64,000 bases of DNA from contig CM020506.1 of NCBI GenBank assembly GCA_009823395.1, positions 21,658,501 through 21,722,500 on the forward strand. The letters run 5' to 3'. The notes beneath the pieces were generated by a model. That model worked only from the letters and a program-made list of their open reading frames with translations. It was not told the DNA's origin and did not search any database. The stretch's first letter is position 1; each line of letters starts with the position of its first letter. A program made the position numbers and the translations under genes. Shown one piece after another: positions 14,601 to 28,228 of this stretch. The DNA is from Thamnaconus septentrionalis. Taxonomy: Eukaryota > Chordata > Actinopteri > Tetraodontiformes > Monacanthidae.

Positions 14601-17600
14601 TCTTCTGCTGCCGTCTCCGACTTGTCATTGACACGCGCTTCTAATAAAGCCTCGGTCAAACAGACGCACTTCGCACCTCCCTTCACAAACTAAGCTTGAC
14701 CTCCGCTGGCATCACTATGGCAGCCGCGCTTACGCAACCACGGCCTTGTTGTCTGCGGAGGACCACCCACAGTTGACAACCACTCGCACGTAATCACGAA
14801 GGAGAAGGGCGGGCGGGGGGGGGGGCGCTTCATTTCCTTCACCTTATCATTTGGAAGGTATGTGAGGTAGAGCACTCTGGTTGCCGTGGCGACGCTGGCG
14901 GCTGATGGGGGGGTGGGAGGGCGAGGCACGGGGGGCTGGGCGAGGGTCACACGGCCGGACCCCCGAGGTCGGCCTCCATCCGTCCGGAGAAACGGTCTCG
15001 CGCTGTCAGAGCAGCGGGGCCACCGCCTCCAGTGCAAAGCTCCGGCAGTGTTTGAGGCATTAGTTGTGATGGTGGTGGTGGTGGTGGTGGTGTCTCCTTG
15101 TTATACAACCTGTCCTCTGACGTCATGCCACTGCTTCCCTCCTTCCCTCCCGCTCTCTTTTTTCCTCGCACAGGGCGAGGCGCTGAGGCAGATTCTGGTG
15201 AACCGTTACTATGGCAACTTCCATCGGAGTGGCGGGCGGAGGGAGAGCCTGACATCATTTGGCAATGGCCCACTCAGTCCAGTGGGACCTGGCAAAAACC
15301 AGTCAGGTGGGAAGAAGCTGCTGCTGCTGCTGCTCATTTAGTTGTTTTGTTTTGTCTGTTTTCAGAAATATTTACTGTTTTTTTTTTTTTGTTTTGTTTT
15401 TTTTTTTGAGTGGGAAGCAAAGAGAAAATAATGAACCGAGAAAAAAACACACAGACTAGCAATAATTGAATACAATCAGAAATTAATTTATCTATGTTGA
15501 TGGTGGATTCTTCCATTAAAAACAGTTTAGAAATAAAAGAAATGCTCTTTTCTTTGACCCAAACCCTCTTCATTTCAAATATAAGGATTACTGTATATAT
15601 TACATCATTTTGAGCACTTCTTCTATGCAGTTATTTGATTATATATTTTCTTTATTCCCTTTGATGTCTTAATGTGCCAGTGCTCAGCAAGTGAAGTTAA
15701 AGAGAGAATTTGTCACAGAAGAAGTGACGCAGCTGCACGTCAACACATTTTCCAATTACCATGAACTATTTTGTTGTTGTTGCTGCTGTTGATCGCTGTT
15801 TACTTCATGGACCCACACCTGTGGGACGCCTACAACTGAGCTGGTGTTCCTCCGAGGTATAAACCAAAATGCTCTGGCCTCCTTCCAGAAAGACGGCGGC
15901 CAGAGCTGAGATAAACTTTCTCTTTCCGGTTAATAAAAATGCTTCAGCCTCCAGCTGCACTGCCAGACTCCAGTATCTCTCCTCACGTTGGGACTCTGTC
16001 TGACCCTGAACCCTTTAACAGCTGAGCGCTGCCCTCTGAGCACAAAAAGCCCACTATTGTCACTCCGTCTCTTCCCATTCGCAGCCAGAGCCTCTTTCTG
16101 CTCCTTCCTCTGTCTATTAGAATAATTCCCCTCTTCCAAGCGTGCGTGATGTAACGTTTTATCTGCTCATAGATTTTCACGATGCTGTTCTTTGACACAT
16201 GCCAACATTATGTGCGGCGTGTACGCATTGGGATTCAGCGCTAGCGCCTTGACCCAGTAACCAGCACGGCGCTCCGGCTGTCGTAGCGCAAACGTCAATA
16301 TTTTATTTGCAGCCGAACCCAAAGGCAGCAAGTAGATCAGCCCCACTTCCTGCTCCCCCCCCCCACTTCTCCTCCCCCGCCGTGCGCATCAAGACCGTGG
16401 CAGATCCAGCCAACAGGATGTATGCGCCTCCCCTGCGTGATCCACTTTTTCACTGTTGCTATGTGACGAGCAGCAACTTTCTGCGAAAAGAGTCGCAGCA
16501 CCTGTCGCAGAAACAAGAGCCAGGCAGAGAATTCCATATGTACGTCAGGGGGGGAGAGGCCGAGAGGAGGGGCCAGGCAGAGGCGTGCACAATGGATCGC
16601 CCCATCTGCAGTTGTATGGATACAGGCTCGGCTTCCAGTTGTTTAAAAAAATATTTAGTATAGAAAGTTTCTTGTTGTTTCGCGGCTCTGATTTAAAGAC
16701 GAGAAACTGCGGTGAACGACCGACATTCCAGTCCTGCTTCGTAGTTCATACCAGTCACACCCATTGAGCCGCTAAAGGGCGTCGGTAGCAGTGGATTAGT
16801 CCATTATGTTGCGTTAAGATTTTACAACAAATGCAGTAAATGGAATTACATAATAGTAGGCTCACACCATTATAGAGATGATTTGCCACCGGTGCATCGT
16901 AGATATCACAGGTTCAGCTGAACCTCTGATGAGTTTCTACGAAGGGGTTGAACTGCATCTCGCCATGTACAGCGGTGGAAGGAAGTTTTTGGACACCTAA
17001 TGCATTTGTGATGTAATATTGCGCTAAGAATCAGCAGTTCATTTTAGTGCAATTTGTCTTAAGTTAGCAAGACACAAAATAATTTGTTTGTTTTCCTCTG
17101 TTTCCAAACTGATTGAAACGGACAAAAAATACTCATGTCAAATATTTAATGACAATAATCCAGACTGAGGAAATAAGGGTTTCTGAAAGGTTTTTTTTTT
17201 TTTAACCTGTATTGGTTTTAATGCCACAGTTGATTCACCCGAGGGTGTGCTATTGGGCTTCAGTGGTGAGATATTGCAGTCAAGGCCAATGTTTGCTGTG
17301 AATGCCAGCACTACAGTAGTACTGTCCTTTGTCTCCTGCAGCTCTCGGTGGTGTGGGAGGCCTGAGCCGGGGACAGATGAGCCTGGCGGAGGTGCAGTGT
17401 CACCTGGACAAAGAGGGAGCGTCCGACCTGGTCATCGACCTCATCATGAACACCACCAGCGACCGAGTCTTCCAGGAGAGCATCCTCCTCGCCATCGCCT
17501 TGCTGGAAGGTGGAAACACGACCATCCAGGTCGGTAGCTCAGTCCGCGTGTGCACACAGTCGCCAGAGGTGGCAGAAATATTTACATTACTGTACCTTAG

Positions 17601-20600
17601 TAAAAGCAAAAGTATGGGTACTTGTGCAAAACAAAATACTCTGGTAAAAGTATAAATAATAATTCAACTCCTTTATTCAAATACAACTAAGAAAGTACAG
17701 CTTCTGAAATGTACTGGAGTAAAAAGGGAAAATGTTTTTTCTTGGAATTAATAAAACAATGCATTTGTTGATTGAAGTCAAGGTACTCAAAAATAACCTC
17801 CCTCTAAAATATGATCCAGTTTTATATTTAACTACAAAACAACATTGTTCAAATAGCTCCACTTCGAGCAACAACCACTGTAGCAATAAGTGAATTAGAA
17901 TTACTGACTAGCTAAGGAGTTTTATCTTTTTAATACACAAGTAACAAGCGTGTTTTCATAAAACAAAGTCCAGATATTTGCTTACAAATGTAGTGAAAGT
18001 AAAAAGTAATCAGAAAAATAAATACCCAGACACCTGAAAGATCTACTCAAGTCCAGTATCAAAGTATTTCTACTTTGTTGCTTCCCACCTCTGACAGTCG
18101 GTCATAAAGTTTGAATAATTTTACAGCACCAAGTTCTCTTCTCCTGGGTAATTAGGTCACATAATCTAATCAGCGCCATCACTGCATGGCGAAAGTGTTA
18201 ACTAACACAATTGAAGGGGAAGAAGTTGCAGTATTTCCTTGCCTTATGGAGCAGCTAGCTTAACATCTCTCGTGAGCGCACTGGCCCCGATGGAAGAGCA
18301 CGAGCGCACTGCAGCAGATGGAAGTGCTCATTAACAAAGGGCCTGCAGTATGTAGGTCAGTGTGCCACTATAGCTGCACATGTTACGTGTACATTAGGCG
18401 GTGGCGCTTCTCCGCCGTACTTCCTGCTGTAAAATGAACGCTCGGCCAGCGAGCTAACTGAGCGGACGCTACTGATGTCAGAAGTAGATCAGGGAAAAGA
18501 AGATTTGCTTATTGTTTTCAAACGTGTTGCATTGACACAAAACAGGATGCGAATAGATTGCTTCCAAAAAAAAATATTTAGACTTATATTTTCTTCTAAA
18601 TGAGCCTCTTTAGCTCTCACATCTCCTCCTGCCTGCCCTCCGATCGTCCCCTCGTCACATCCTCCTGTCTGTCTCTCCGTCTGCGGAGCGCCCCGGTCTT
18701 TCCATCTGTCTGTCCGTCTGTCTGCTGTTATGTAAGCGCCGGGCTTGCATAATCGGGTTAGAGCGACTGCGGCGGAGATAATGCCCCCGGCTTCCCACGG
18801 CTGCTGCCGCCGCCGCCGCTGCTGCTGGAGCGGAGCTGCGTCACGTGATCCGGCCGCCCTTACATAAGGCCTCTGTGTGAATGAACAATGAGGAATGTCT
18901 CAGCCTTCAAAACATTCCAGCCTCTCTGCCGCCGTCGCTCCCTCCCTCCCTCGCTGCTCCAAACTGGGTCATGCTGGGCCTCCGGAATTGGGGCAGTGGG
19001 GAGGGAGGGCGGAGGAGGAGGACCACGCAAGGGGGAAACTGGAGCTGCTCCCGTCCAAGTTCGTCCAGCTTCTTCTGGGAGTCGAAGCCTGAAATCTTCC
19101 ACCAGAGTGCAAATGTTTGTGCCTTTTCTGTTTCCCTCGACTTGCTGTGTAACTTCTGTTTGGGTGGAGTTAGTGTCATTTGACGCGTAAGAACAAGATA
19201 TTGGGAAAAGTACTGTGAGCAAAAAAAAAGAAAAGAAAAAAAGATTGTCTCTGCCGTCTCCCGCCGTGGAGATTAGAGCGGCGAGTCGTCGGCTGCCTCC
19301 TTGCTTTTGCATCGCAGATGTCGTCTCCTCACGTAACACGGTTAAATATTTACTTATGACCTGCATAGCGCCGGAAAGCAAACCACAGACGACAGTCATG
19401 GGACTCGCACACTCGCTCTCAGCAGTGATGCGCGTTCTGTCAGCTGCAAACCTGTTTTGCCTGAGTGTGTGTGCGTGTGTGTTTTAGTACTTCCAAGGCC
19501 TCCGCAGCGATAAGAAGCGGCTCAGACGGCTGCGCAAGACCACGTCGCGAAAAGATGCAGCTGCTGGTTTCACACGTCTCTACCTGTCACGTTGTGTTAC
19601 GCTATGTTTTGTGTATTGTATTTGATATGGACGTGACGAGTACATTACCACTGGCGGTGGCAGTGGACAGACGAGATGCTTTGCTTTAGTGTTTTTTTTA
19701 GCATGCTTGCTAATTTTTCGACACCGGTCCATAGACCGGGAGAAAACGAAACAAAACGACAACAAAAAACCCAGATTAAACAACAATATGAGAGGATATA
19801 GAGGAAAAATGTGTGATTGTAGCAGAAATGTTAAATAATAACAATAAGTCACAATAAACAGACAACAGTAAACTTAAAAGTCCATAATTATACCCGTTAG
19901 TGCTGGATTGAGAAGTGAAAGGCCACGACAAAAGACTGAGGGGGTTAAAAAAACGACGACGACGACGACAAAAAAAGAAGAAAGAGAAAAAAGGCAGTGC
20001 AGCAACTCCATTTGGTTTTTCCTGCGGTGACACGGTGAGGAGGGAGGAAGGGGGGAGGGAGGGCGTGCGGGAGGGAGGGAGAGCACGAGCATAAATAGCT
20101 CTTACATAACCTCCCTTTGTTGACGCCAGGCGGCCGAACGGAAGGCGGGAAGAGAGAAAATGCTGTGACCTTGTTTTTCAGCGGCCGCCTCCACCACTCG
20201 CCCCCCTTCCCTCTCCCTCTACCCTTCCCACTCCCCGTCTCAGCCCTCCCAGGGCGGGTGGGTGGGCGGGTCTCTATGGATACAGACGGGCTCGGTGTTT
20301 ACCCAACACTGCGGGCGACTCCGCTCTCTCCTTGACCACTGCGCGCCACCTCAGCCGTGACGTCGGCGCCTCCATCTCCATTTTTTTTTTTCTTTTCCGT
20401 TTCTTTTTCGAACCCTCCTGCTGCTAAAAGTGATGCTTTGTCATCCCCCGTTGGCTCCTTGGCGAGGGGACAGAAGCACGGCCTGAAAGGTCAGAGTGAA
20501 CAAACGCTTGGCAACACTGGACGTGTTGGAGAGTTTTCCTGGAGGTTTCCATCCGTGTCCTCTGCAAACGCCCCCTCTGGTTTTTCCCTTGTTGGAACAA

Positions 20601-21058
20601 CAATGCAAAGTGTGGTAAAATGTTCCCCAGTCAGTGCGGATATAAAGATGATTGTTTTTTTCCCCCGATTCCATGTAGAGTTTATTTGCCAGTATTTATT
20701 GTATTCTATATACTGTATACTAAAATTACTTCACCATAATATAGTATAGTAATATTTAAAGGGCTGGTTTTCTGGACTCATTTACTAGTTGACCAGTGTG
20801 CTGTTTCTCAGTGGAGACCGTTTCAACACCTTTCATCCAGCCGCTCTAGTGTAGCAGAGTCAATGGTTTCTGCTAGCCTGCCATCTCCTTACCACCTCCA
20901 CAGTTCACCAGAGGTAAATAAATTAAAACACCAGATTAGCAACGCAAGTGTCTGTGTTGATAGAATAATGCCAGAAATAAAAGTACCCTTGCATCAACTT
21001 GCATTATGAGGGACCAGTGTGTCAGCAGTTAAACTCCCTGTTGTTGGTAGTCATATAT

Positions 21059-21094
<36 letters not shown>

Positions 21095-21154
21095 ATATAT
21101 GTGTATATATATATATATATGTGTATGTGTATATATATATATACCTATATATGC

Positions 21155-21208
<54 letters not shown>

Positions 21209-21301
21209 GAGTGTGTATATATGTATGTATGTATATATATATATATATATGTATACCTATATATGCTTATATATGTGTATATATATATATATATATATGT
21301 G

Positions 21302-21364
<63 letters not shown>

Positions 21365-22189
21365 ACATATATATGCATTTATATGTGTATATATATGTAT
21401 ATATATGTGTGTGTGTATATATGTATGTATGTATGACGACTGTGGCAGTCACTTTCACCTCGTGGAACACGCCTCCCCGGCTGAGTTCAGTGGCAGAAGA
21501 ACGACGACATGGTGGTGCTGGTCTAGCCAAACCTGTAATCAGAGCCTGAGGACTGAAGCCTAGAAATGGGGGAGGGTGTGTGTGTGTGCGACAAGAATAG
21601 CAGCACAAATGAAATGACAAGCCGCTGACGATGAATGCGAAGGTGGCGGGAGGAAGCTTAGCGAGAGGAGAAGCACTGCTGGTGGGCGTGTCCACTCCAG
21701 AGCACTGAACAATGAGACAGGTGACCTACTTCTGAGTGGAAAAGTCAGGGAGCAGTGCGCGTGCGTATGTGTGTGTATCAAGGCCTGTAGACTGGATAAC
21801 ACATCGATCAGCAAACAGAGAGCTGAACACTCACCACTACACCCCCTCTGCCCTTACATAACACACACACACACACACACCTTCCTCCTCAGGCATTCTG
21901 GTACTGGCTGGCTGTGTGTTAGCGCGACAGCTAACCCACCCCCACCACCACACACACACACACACAACTCTGTCATCTCTGTCAACTCTGTCAAGTTTGT
22001 TTATTGCGGCGAAGCAAGGCCGCCTTGCGCCCCCTCCCACTACCTCTCCAGCCCCACCCCACCCTCTCCGACCCACGCCCCTATCTGCTCATCGCGATGA
22101 GTGTGTGTTGGCAGAGTGTGTACGTGCAGGAGTGCTACTGCCTAGTGGTGGAGTGGTGGGGCGTGAGCAGTCTCTGGAATCTGCCTCGG

Positions 22190-22265
<76 letters not shown>

Positions 22266-24498
22266 CAGCCGGGTCTTGTTCCTCTGCTGCGACGGAACAC
22301 TCACTCTGCCACATGTTAAATGTGTGTTCGTGCGTGTGGAGGGCAGGGGGCGCACACACACACACACACACACACACACGCGCGCACATTAATCACGATT
22401 GTCCAAACAGAGCAACCGGCAGTGTGTTTGTTGTGGAACCCCACCGGCCCTGCCGTCCTTGCAGTTTGATCTTGTTTTGTGTCTCGCGTGTCACATTTTC
22501 CTTGTGACTCTCGTCGCCTTGTTTGTTTCCACCACTAGCCCCGTTTTTTTTTTGTTTTTTTTGTTGCCGCTATAACCTGGAAAGACGGATGATTATGTAA
22601 CAATCTTTGACAAGTGGCCTAGATAGCGATAGCATTCCCTCCGCTGCTATCTCACCGCTCTCCGTTCCCTCCCTCTCCGCCGTCTGCTTCTCCTCCGACT
22701 CCCTCGCACACCCAGTGTCTTTGCCTCTGGCCCCGCAGGCTCTTCCTCTCCCTCCTCCTCCCCCTCCCCCCTCCCCGCCGTTCCGTTTCAGGTTTTCTAT
22801 CTGTGTAAGTAGGCCACGCTTCTGCCCCCTCTGTGTCATTTTTCACCCCGTTCGCGTGACGGGCTCTGCCTCTGCCTGGCGGAGCCCCTTCTCCATAGGC
22901 TGCGGCAGATAACAGCTCTTACATAATCAAAACAACAGCCCTGCGGATTGGGACGCGGTGTGCTCGCAGGCTCACAAGTGTTCTAATTCTGCGTGACCCC
23001 ATTCCACGGCAGTAACCGCCGCGGTTAAACCCACACCTTGCATTAAATCCGCGGCTTGCGTACGACTTTTGAGTCTTTGCAGCGGTTCAGTCTGAAGTGC
23101 CTTTGCTGGAGCGAGGAGGGGTTTCCAGGAAGTAGTTAGCGCGTGAAAAAAAAAAAAGAACTCCCAACTCCAAAGCTGGTGCGTTTGCCGCTGCAGCAGT
23201 TTCCTGGTTTCACCCAGATTTGCCTGAAGTGGGAAAACAATCCGCGTGTTGCATAAACCTCACCTGGAAAAGAGAGGAGTGTGTCATGTAATGCGATCGG
23301 TCCAGTTTTTGCCCCAGCGACTGCCACGTTTTGAATTTTTTTTTTTTCTTCTTCTTCTTCTTCTTCTATTAATTATTGTTAATTATTTGTTTTTTTAATT
23401 TATTTTGTTTTATTTGAATTTTTTCCGAATTTTATGTCGCTGTTTAAAAGGTGCTTATTTTTCGGTTTCTTTCTGTAAATTAAATGTGGTTGTAAAAATC
23501 TAAATCTTCTTCTTCTTCTTCTTACTAAACTTGATTTAAAAAGTAAGTCTAAAAGTAAAAAAGTAAAAGCAAGGTTATACATTTTACTATGACAAATACA
23601 CAACAGGAACAACAGTCAATTACAATTTGCTGCAGGCTTAGTTTAAAAAGTGATGTAAGGACAGTGAGTTTGAGAGGGTTTTGAAATTGAAAAGGAATTT
23701 ATTATTAATGTCATTCGTAATCATGCTTCTTCTTTTTTTTGGCCTTTGTTTGTCCAGCATTCGTTCTTCTGCCGCCTCACAGAAGACAAAAAATCTGAGA
23801 AGTTCTTCCGGGTCTTCTACGACCGCATGAAGCTGGCGCAGCTGGAGATCAAAGCCACCGTGACCGTAAACACCAGCGACCTCGGAAACAGGAAGCGGGA
23901 TGACGAGAGCCAGGACAAAGAGCCCCCTGTTCGCAAAAAAGGTCAGGGGTCGCCTGAGACGCTTTGACCTCCCGAGGTTTCCTCTCCGACCGCGTTCTCA
24001 CTGCGGCGCCGTGTCTGTGCTCAGCCAGGGACTCGGGTGTGGTCATGACGGAGGACGTGCGGGAGCAGCTGCTGGAGGCATCGTCCGCCACCAAGAAGGC
24101 CTTCAACTCCTACCGGCGCGAGGCCGACCCCGAGGAGCACTTCAACTCGGCGGACGGCCAGCCGAGCGCCGGGGACAAGAACCAGGACGACGGCGAGATG
24201 AGCTTCGTCATCGTCATCATGCAGCCGATCCTTCGGTTCCTGCAGCTCCTCTGCGAGAACCACAACCGGGATCTGCAGGTGCGTACAGCAAGACAAGCTT
24301 TCAGTCCCCGAACTTTAGTTCCAGTCGAATGCGGCGCCATAATAGTAAAATGTCGCACGGAAAAAGAAATGCACGTGAAAAAAGCAGTGGCAGCCACATT
24401 TTGCCACCCAGGTTGTATCTTTCAATACAAAAGCAGTTCCATGAGGCTTCACACAAGTGGAGTCAACATCAGGTACTTGTAAGTGCTCAACAATAATA

Positions 24499-24539
<41 letters not shown>

Positions 24540-24767
24540 TAAGAACATGGTAATAGTGCAAATTACAATCTGTTCCCATGTAATTGACCTGCGGAGGGCA
24601 GCTGACCTCTCACCTCAATGTGTCTGGATACACTTTTAACACCTTTGTATGGCTCACAATTAGATTAAGATCATCTTAAAAACAAAGAATCTTGAACTAC
24701 AAAATCCAAAACTGGTGTCTTTAACTGACGTCTTTACAATACAACCTTTTCAAACAGAACTGCTACT

Positions 24768-24841
<74 letters not shown>

Positions 24842-27800
24842 CAACATGACGCACGCACAGTTGTTACATAAAGGTTTGTGTAGTCGCGACATTCACTGAC
24901 AGATCAATGGGGATATCTGGCAACCCACCCTCAAATTAAATATCTCTATCAAATATCCATTGTTGTCTGCCTTTCTTTTACTATCCAACAAAATAAAACA
25001 AAAGTGGTCAACCCATTTCTGGATGTACTACATGTGCGTAAAACGCTTTAAACAGGCAATTCAATTTTTATACCAAGCCATGTTCCTTTAACTGCCACTG
25101 TCACCATTAGTCAGAATAGAATTTTCTGTGAAAAGGAAAACTCGACCGTCCATCCATTCCCTAACACTGCTTCTCTTCACTCGGGATCATGGGGGTGATC
25201 CGCTGTCTCGGGACAGAGTTGCAGCCTGGACATGGGGGCCAGTGGCCAGTCTGCCTAATGTCTGTGGACTGTGGGAGGAAGCCAGAGTCCCTGAGCAAAA
25301 CAAAACATGCAAACTCACAGCCCTGGGAATCAAACCCACGACTTTCTGCCGCGAGACAACAATCAAAAGGCATCACGGTGGCGCCTAAAATAAATCAATG
25401 TTTGTGCAAATAAATTGAGGAAACCACTATCTAAGTCTCTGCACCAATTCTGATTTGCTGTGAGTGGTGAAGGATTGTGCACAAACTGGGTTGCAAAGGC
25501 AAACTGTTCATAGCCCACTAGTAGACAAAGTTTTCTTTTCCTTCTTTTTAATGGGTTTCCCAAACATTTGCACCATCACTTTTCCAAAACGGTAAACTGA
25601 CTAAGCAGAACTTAAATTCAAAGCCTCAAAAGCTTATTTATTCACCTCCGACCCGACCAGCACCTCACAGCCTCCCACCGACCCCGACTGTCTGTGTCTC
25701 CTCAGAACTTCCTGCGCTGCCAAAACAACAAGAACAACTACAACCTGGTGTGTGAGACCCTGCAGTTCTTAGACTGCATCTGCGGCAGCACCACGGGGGG
25801 TCTGGGTCTGCTGGGGCTCTACATCAACGAGAAGAACGTGGCCCTCATCAACCAAACTCTGGAGAGTCTGACCGAGTACTGCCAAGGTCCCTGCCACGAA
25901 AACCAGGTGCATGGAGGGATCCGCCAGACTGGAACCCGACTCGGTCGTCGGGACTCGGTGTCACTCAGTGCGTTTTGTTGTTTGTGTCCCTCAGAATTGC
26001 ATTGCCACGCACGAGTCCAATGGAATCGACATCATCATTGCGCTCATCCTGAATGACATCAACCCTCTGGGTAAAAAGCGAATGGACCTGGTCCTGGAGC
26101 TTAAGGTCAGTTCACTGTCTTCAAGTGAAATGGAGGAAGTGTCAGCACATTTATTAAAACCTGCCAAGACGATGGTTTTGGCTAACTGGTGGTGGGAAGC
26201 GGGTGGTTGTGGTCGGTCTTCGGTCAAATATTTGAGGTCTGCACTCTCCATTTCAGCGACTTTCTCAGGCCTTTGTGCTTCACCTCCAACATAAATAGCT
26301 GCAGTGGAGTGTACAAAAAAAAAACCCTGAATTTATTTCTGATATTACGAAAAACAAACACGGCTCAACTTTTCCCTCCTCTCAGAACAATGCATCCAAA
26401 TTGCTGCTAGCCATCATGGAGAGCCGACACGACAGCGAAAACGCAGAGAGGATTCTGTACAACATGAGGCCCAAAGAGCTGGTGAGGGGCTTTTTATTCT
26501 GTACGTTTCAGCTACTGGATGATTACCGCAGCTGGTCCTTTAAAAGTAAAAATCAGCGTATTTGTATTTTCAATGTAATATAAATAATTTGTACTGACTG
26601 TTCATATAAATGTAATTAGTTGATTATCCTTAATTTCTTACTTAATAAATAGTTTATTTTTTCTTAGTTTATTTTTCATTCATATAATTATTTCTTCTCT
26701 ATTGCACTACATGTTGCTATAATTATATCAATTTCTCCAATGTGGGATAAATAAAGGCATCCTATTCTATTCTATTGTTGTGCTCAGGTGGAGGTGATAA
26801 AGAAGGCCTACCTGCAAGGAGAGGTTGAAGTTGAAGGCGCGAAGGAGGGTGAGGACAACGAGGAAGAGGAGGAGCACGATGCCGCTTCCCCTCGAAACGT
26901 TGGGCACAACATCTACATTTTGGCTCACCAGGTGCGCTGTGCTGTGCATGTTGTTGTTTTTTGTGTGCACGCATCCCACGTAGCTTGACCTGCGCTAATG
27001 ACTCGCTTCCTGTTTGTGTTTGCCCCCCCTCCACCCCCGCCCACCCTTGCAGTTGGCCCGTCACAACAAGGAGCTCTCCATGATGTTGAAGCCAGGAGGG
27101 GCCAGTGGGGGCGAAGGCGACGAGGCCTTGGAGTGCTATGCTAAGCACACAGCTCAGATAGAGGTCAGAGGTCACAACACACACCCTCCTGTCACGCAGT
27201 GGGATTGTAATACCAGGAGTTAATATTATTTGGAATCCAAAAAAAAAACCAACTCTTAATTTCCAATATAAAGCATGCAGTGTTGGCGAGTAATCTATTA
27301 CTAAGTAATCCACTGCTGTAATTAAACAACTTTTTAGTAGTTAGAGTAATGTAACGGGATCACTCTGGCAAAAATGCTAATTATATCATAATTACTTTAT
27401 CAAGTAATGATTTCATTACTTTTCTGAAATATTTTTCAAGCTAAAAATGTCTTATTATCCATAAAATGTCTGAAATGTATAAAAACGACCGAAAACAATG
27501 ATGTCGCTGTCATTGATATGCGACGACGCACCAAAACAAGCATGGCGGCGACAGAAGAACAAACAGCGATTGCGTCTGATAGCTGGAAATACAAACATTA
27601 TTTTGAGTTCCTCTCATCTAAATCAAAGAACATTGTGGTTCGTTGTACGTTATGTGCAGGAAACAAGACGTTTTCAACTGTTACTTTATCTTTTTGAAGC
27701 TAAATTAATTTTTAAATGATTACTTATGAAAGAAAGTAGTTAAAGAAGTAATTAGATTACTTTTTAAAGGACTAATCAGTAGTTAGGTTACTTTTACCGA

Positions 27801-28187
27801 GTTATCCCAACAACACTTGAAAGCAGGGGGATCGGCAACTTTGTAATTTCAATTGTGTCTTGGCCTGGCGATGACCTGCTGTGTTCCAGAGCTGGTCTCT
27901 TGCTGGGGCTCAGTCCCTAATTATTGAAGCCCGTTTCAAATATTGCTTTAAAAAAATCTGCTCCTGAATATACATTTATTAATATATATATTTATTCGGA
28001 AACTTAATCAGATCCATTAGCGCAAAACGTAGCCTAATAAAGTTTAGATTAATGAAGTCTTCCCCACTTAGACTGAGCAGGTAGCAACGTCTAAATCAGC
28101 CTAATAGTTGACCCAACACACGCAAAAGAACAGGAAGTGCTGCTTGTTTGCAAAATAAAATGTGTGAAAATTGTGTGCGCGTGTGTG

Positions 28188-28228
<41 letters not shown>

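Larger units (their letters stand above)
17530..23757 (+). other. itpr1: itpr1 intron (6.2 kb), regulatory candidate
   Basis: Holds a MITE (17564-18093), GC-rich islands at about 18600-19080 and 20030-20340, six D-boxes, the E-box/D-box module, the TG/TA array and the (CAG)24 tract. No spliceable exon identified. Confidence 0.85.
24279..25705 (+). other. itpr1: itpr1 intron
   Basis: AAT and TG microsatellites, a D-box at 24864 and a degenerate retroposon (25130-25420). Confidence 0.85.

Noticed and set aside
20999..21695. Long Tyr-Ile-rich frames on both strands
   Set aside because: Pure products of the TG/TA array, with no conserved sequence or splice support.
22004..22507. Open frame with polyserine or polyglutamine
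   Set aside because: All three frames of the (CAG)24 tract are open. The ends show no similarity to itpr1 and no valid flanking splice phases.
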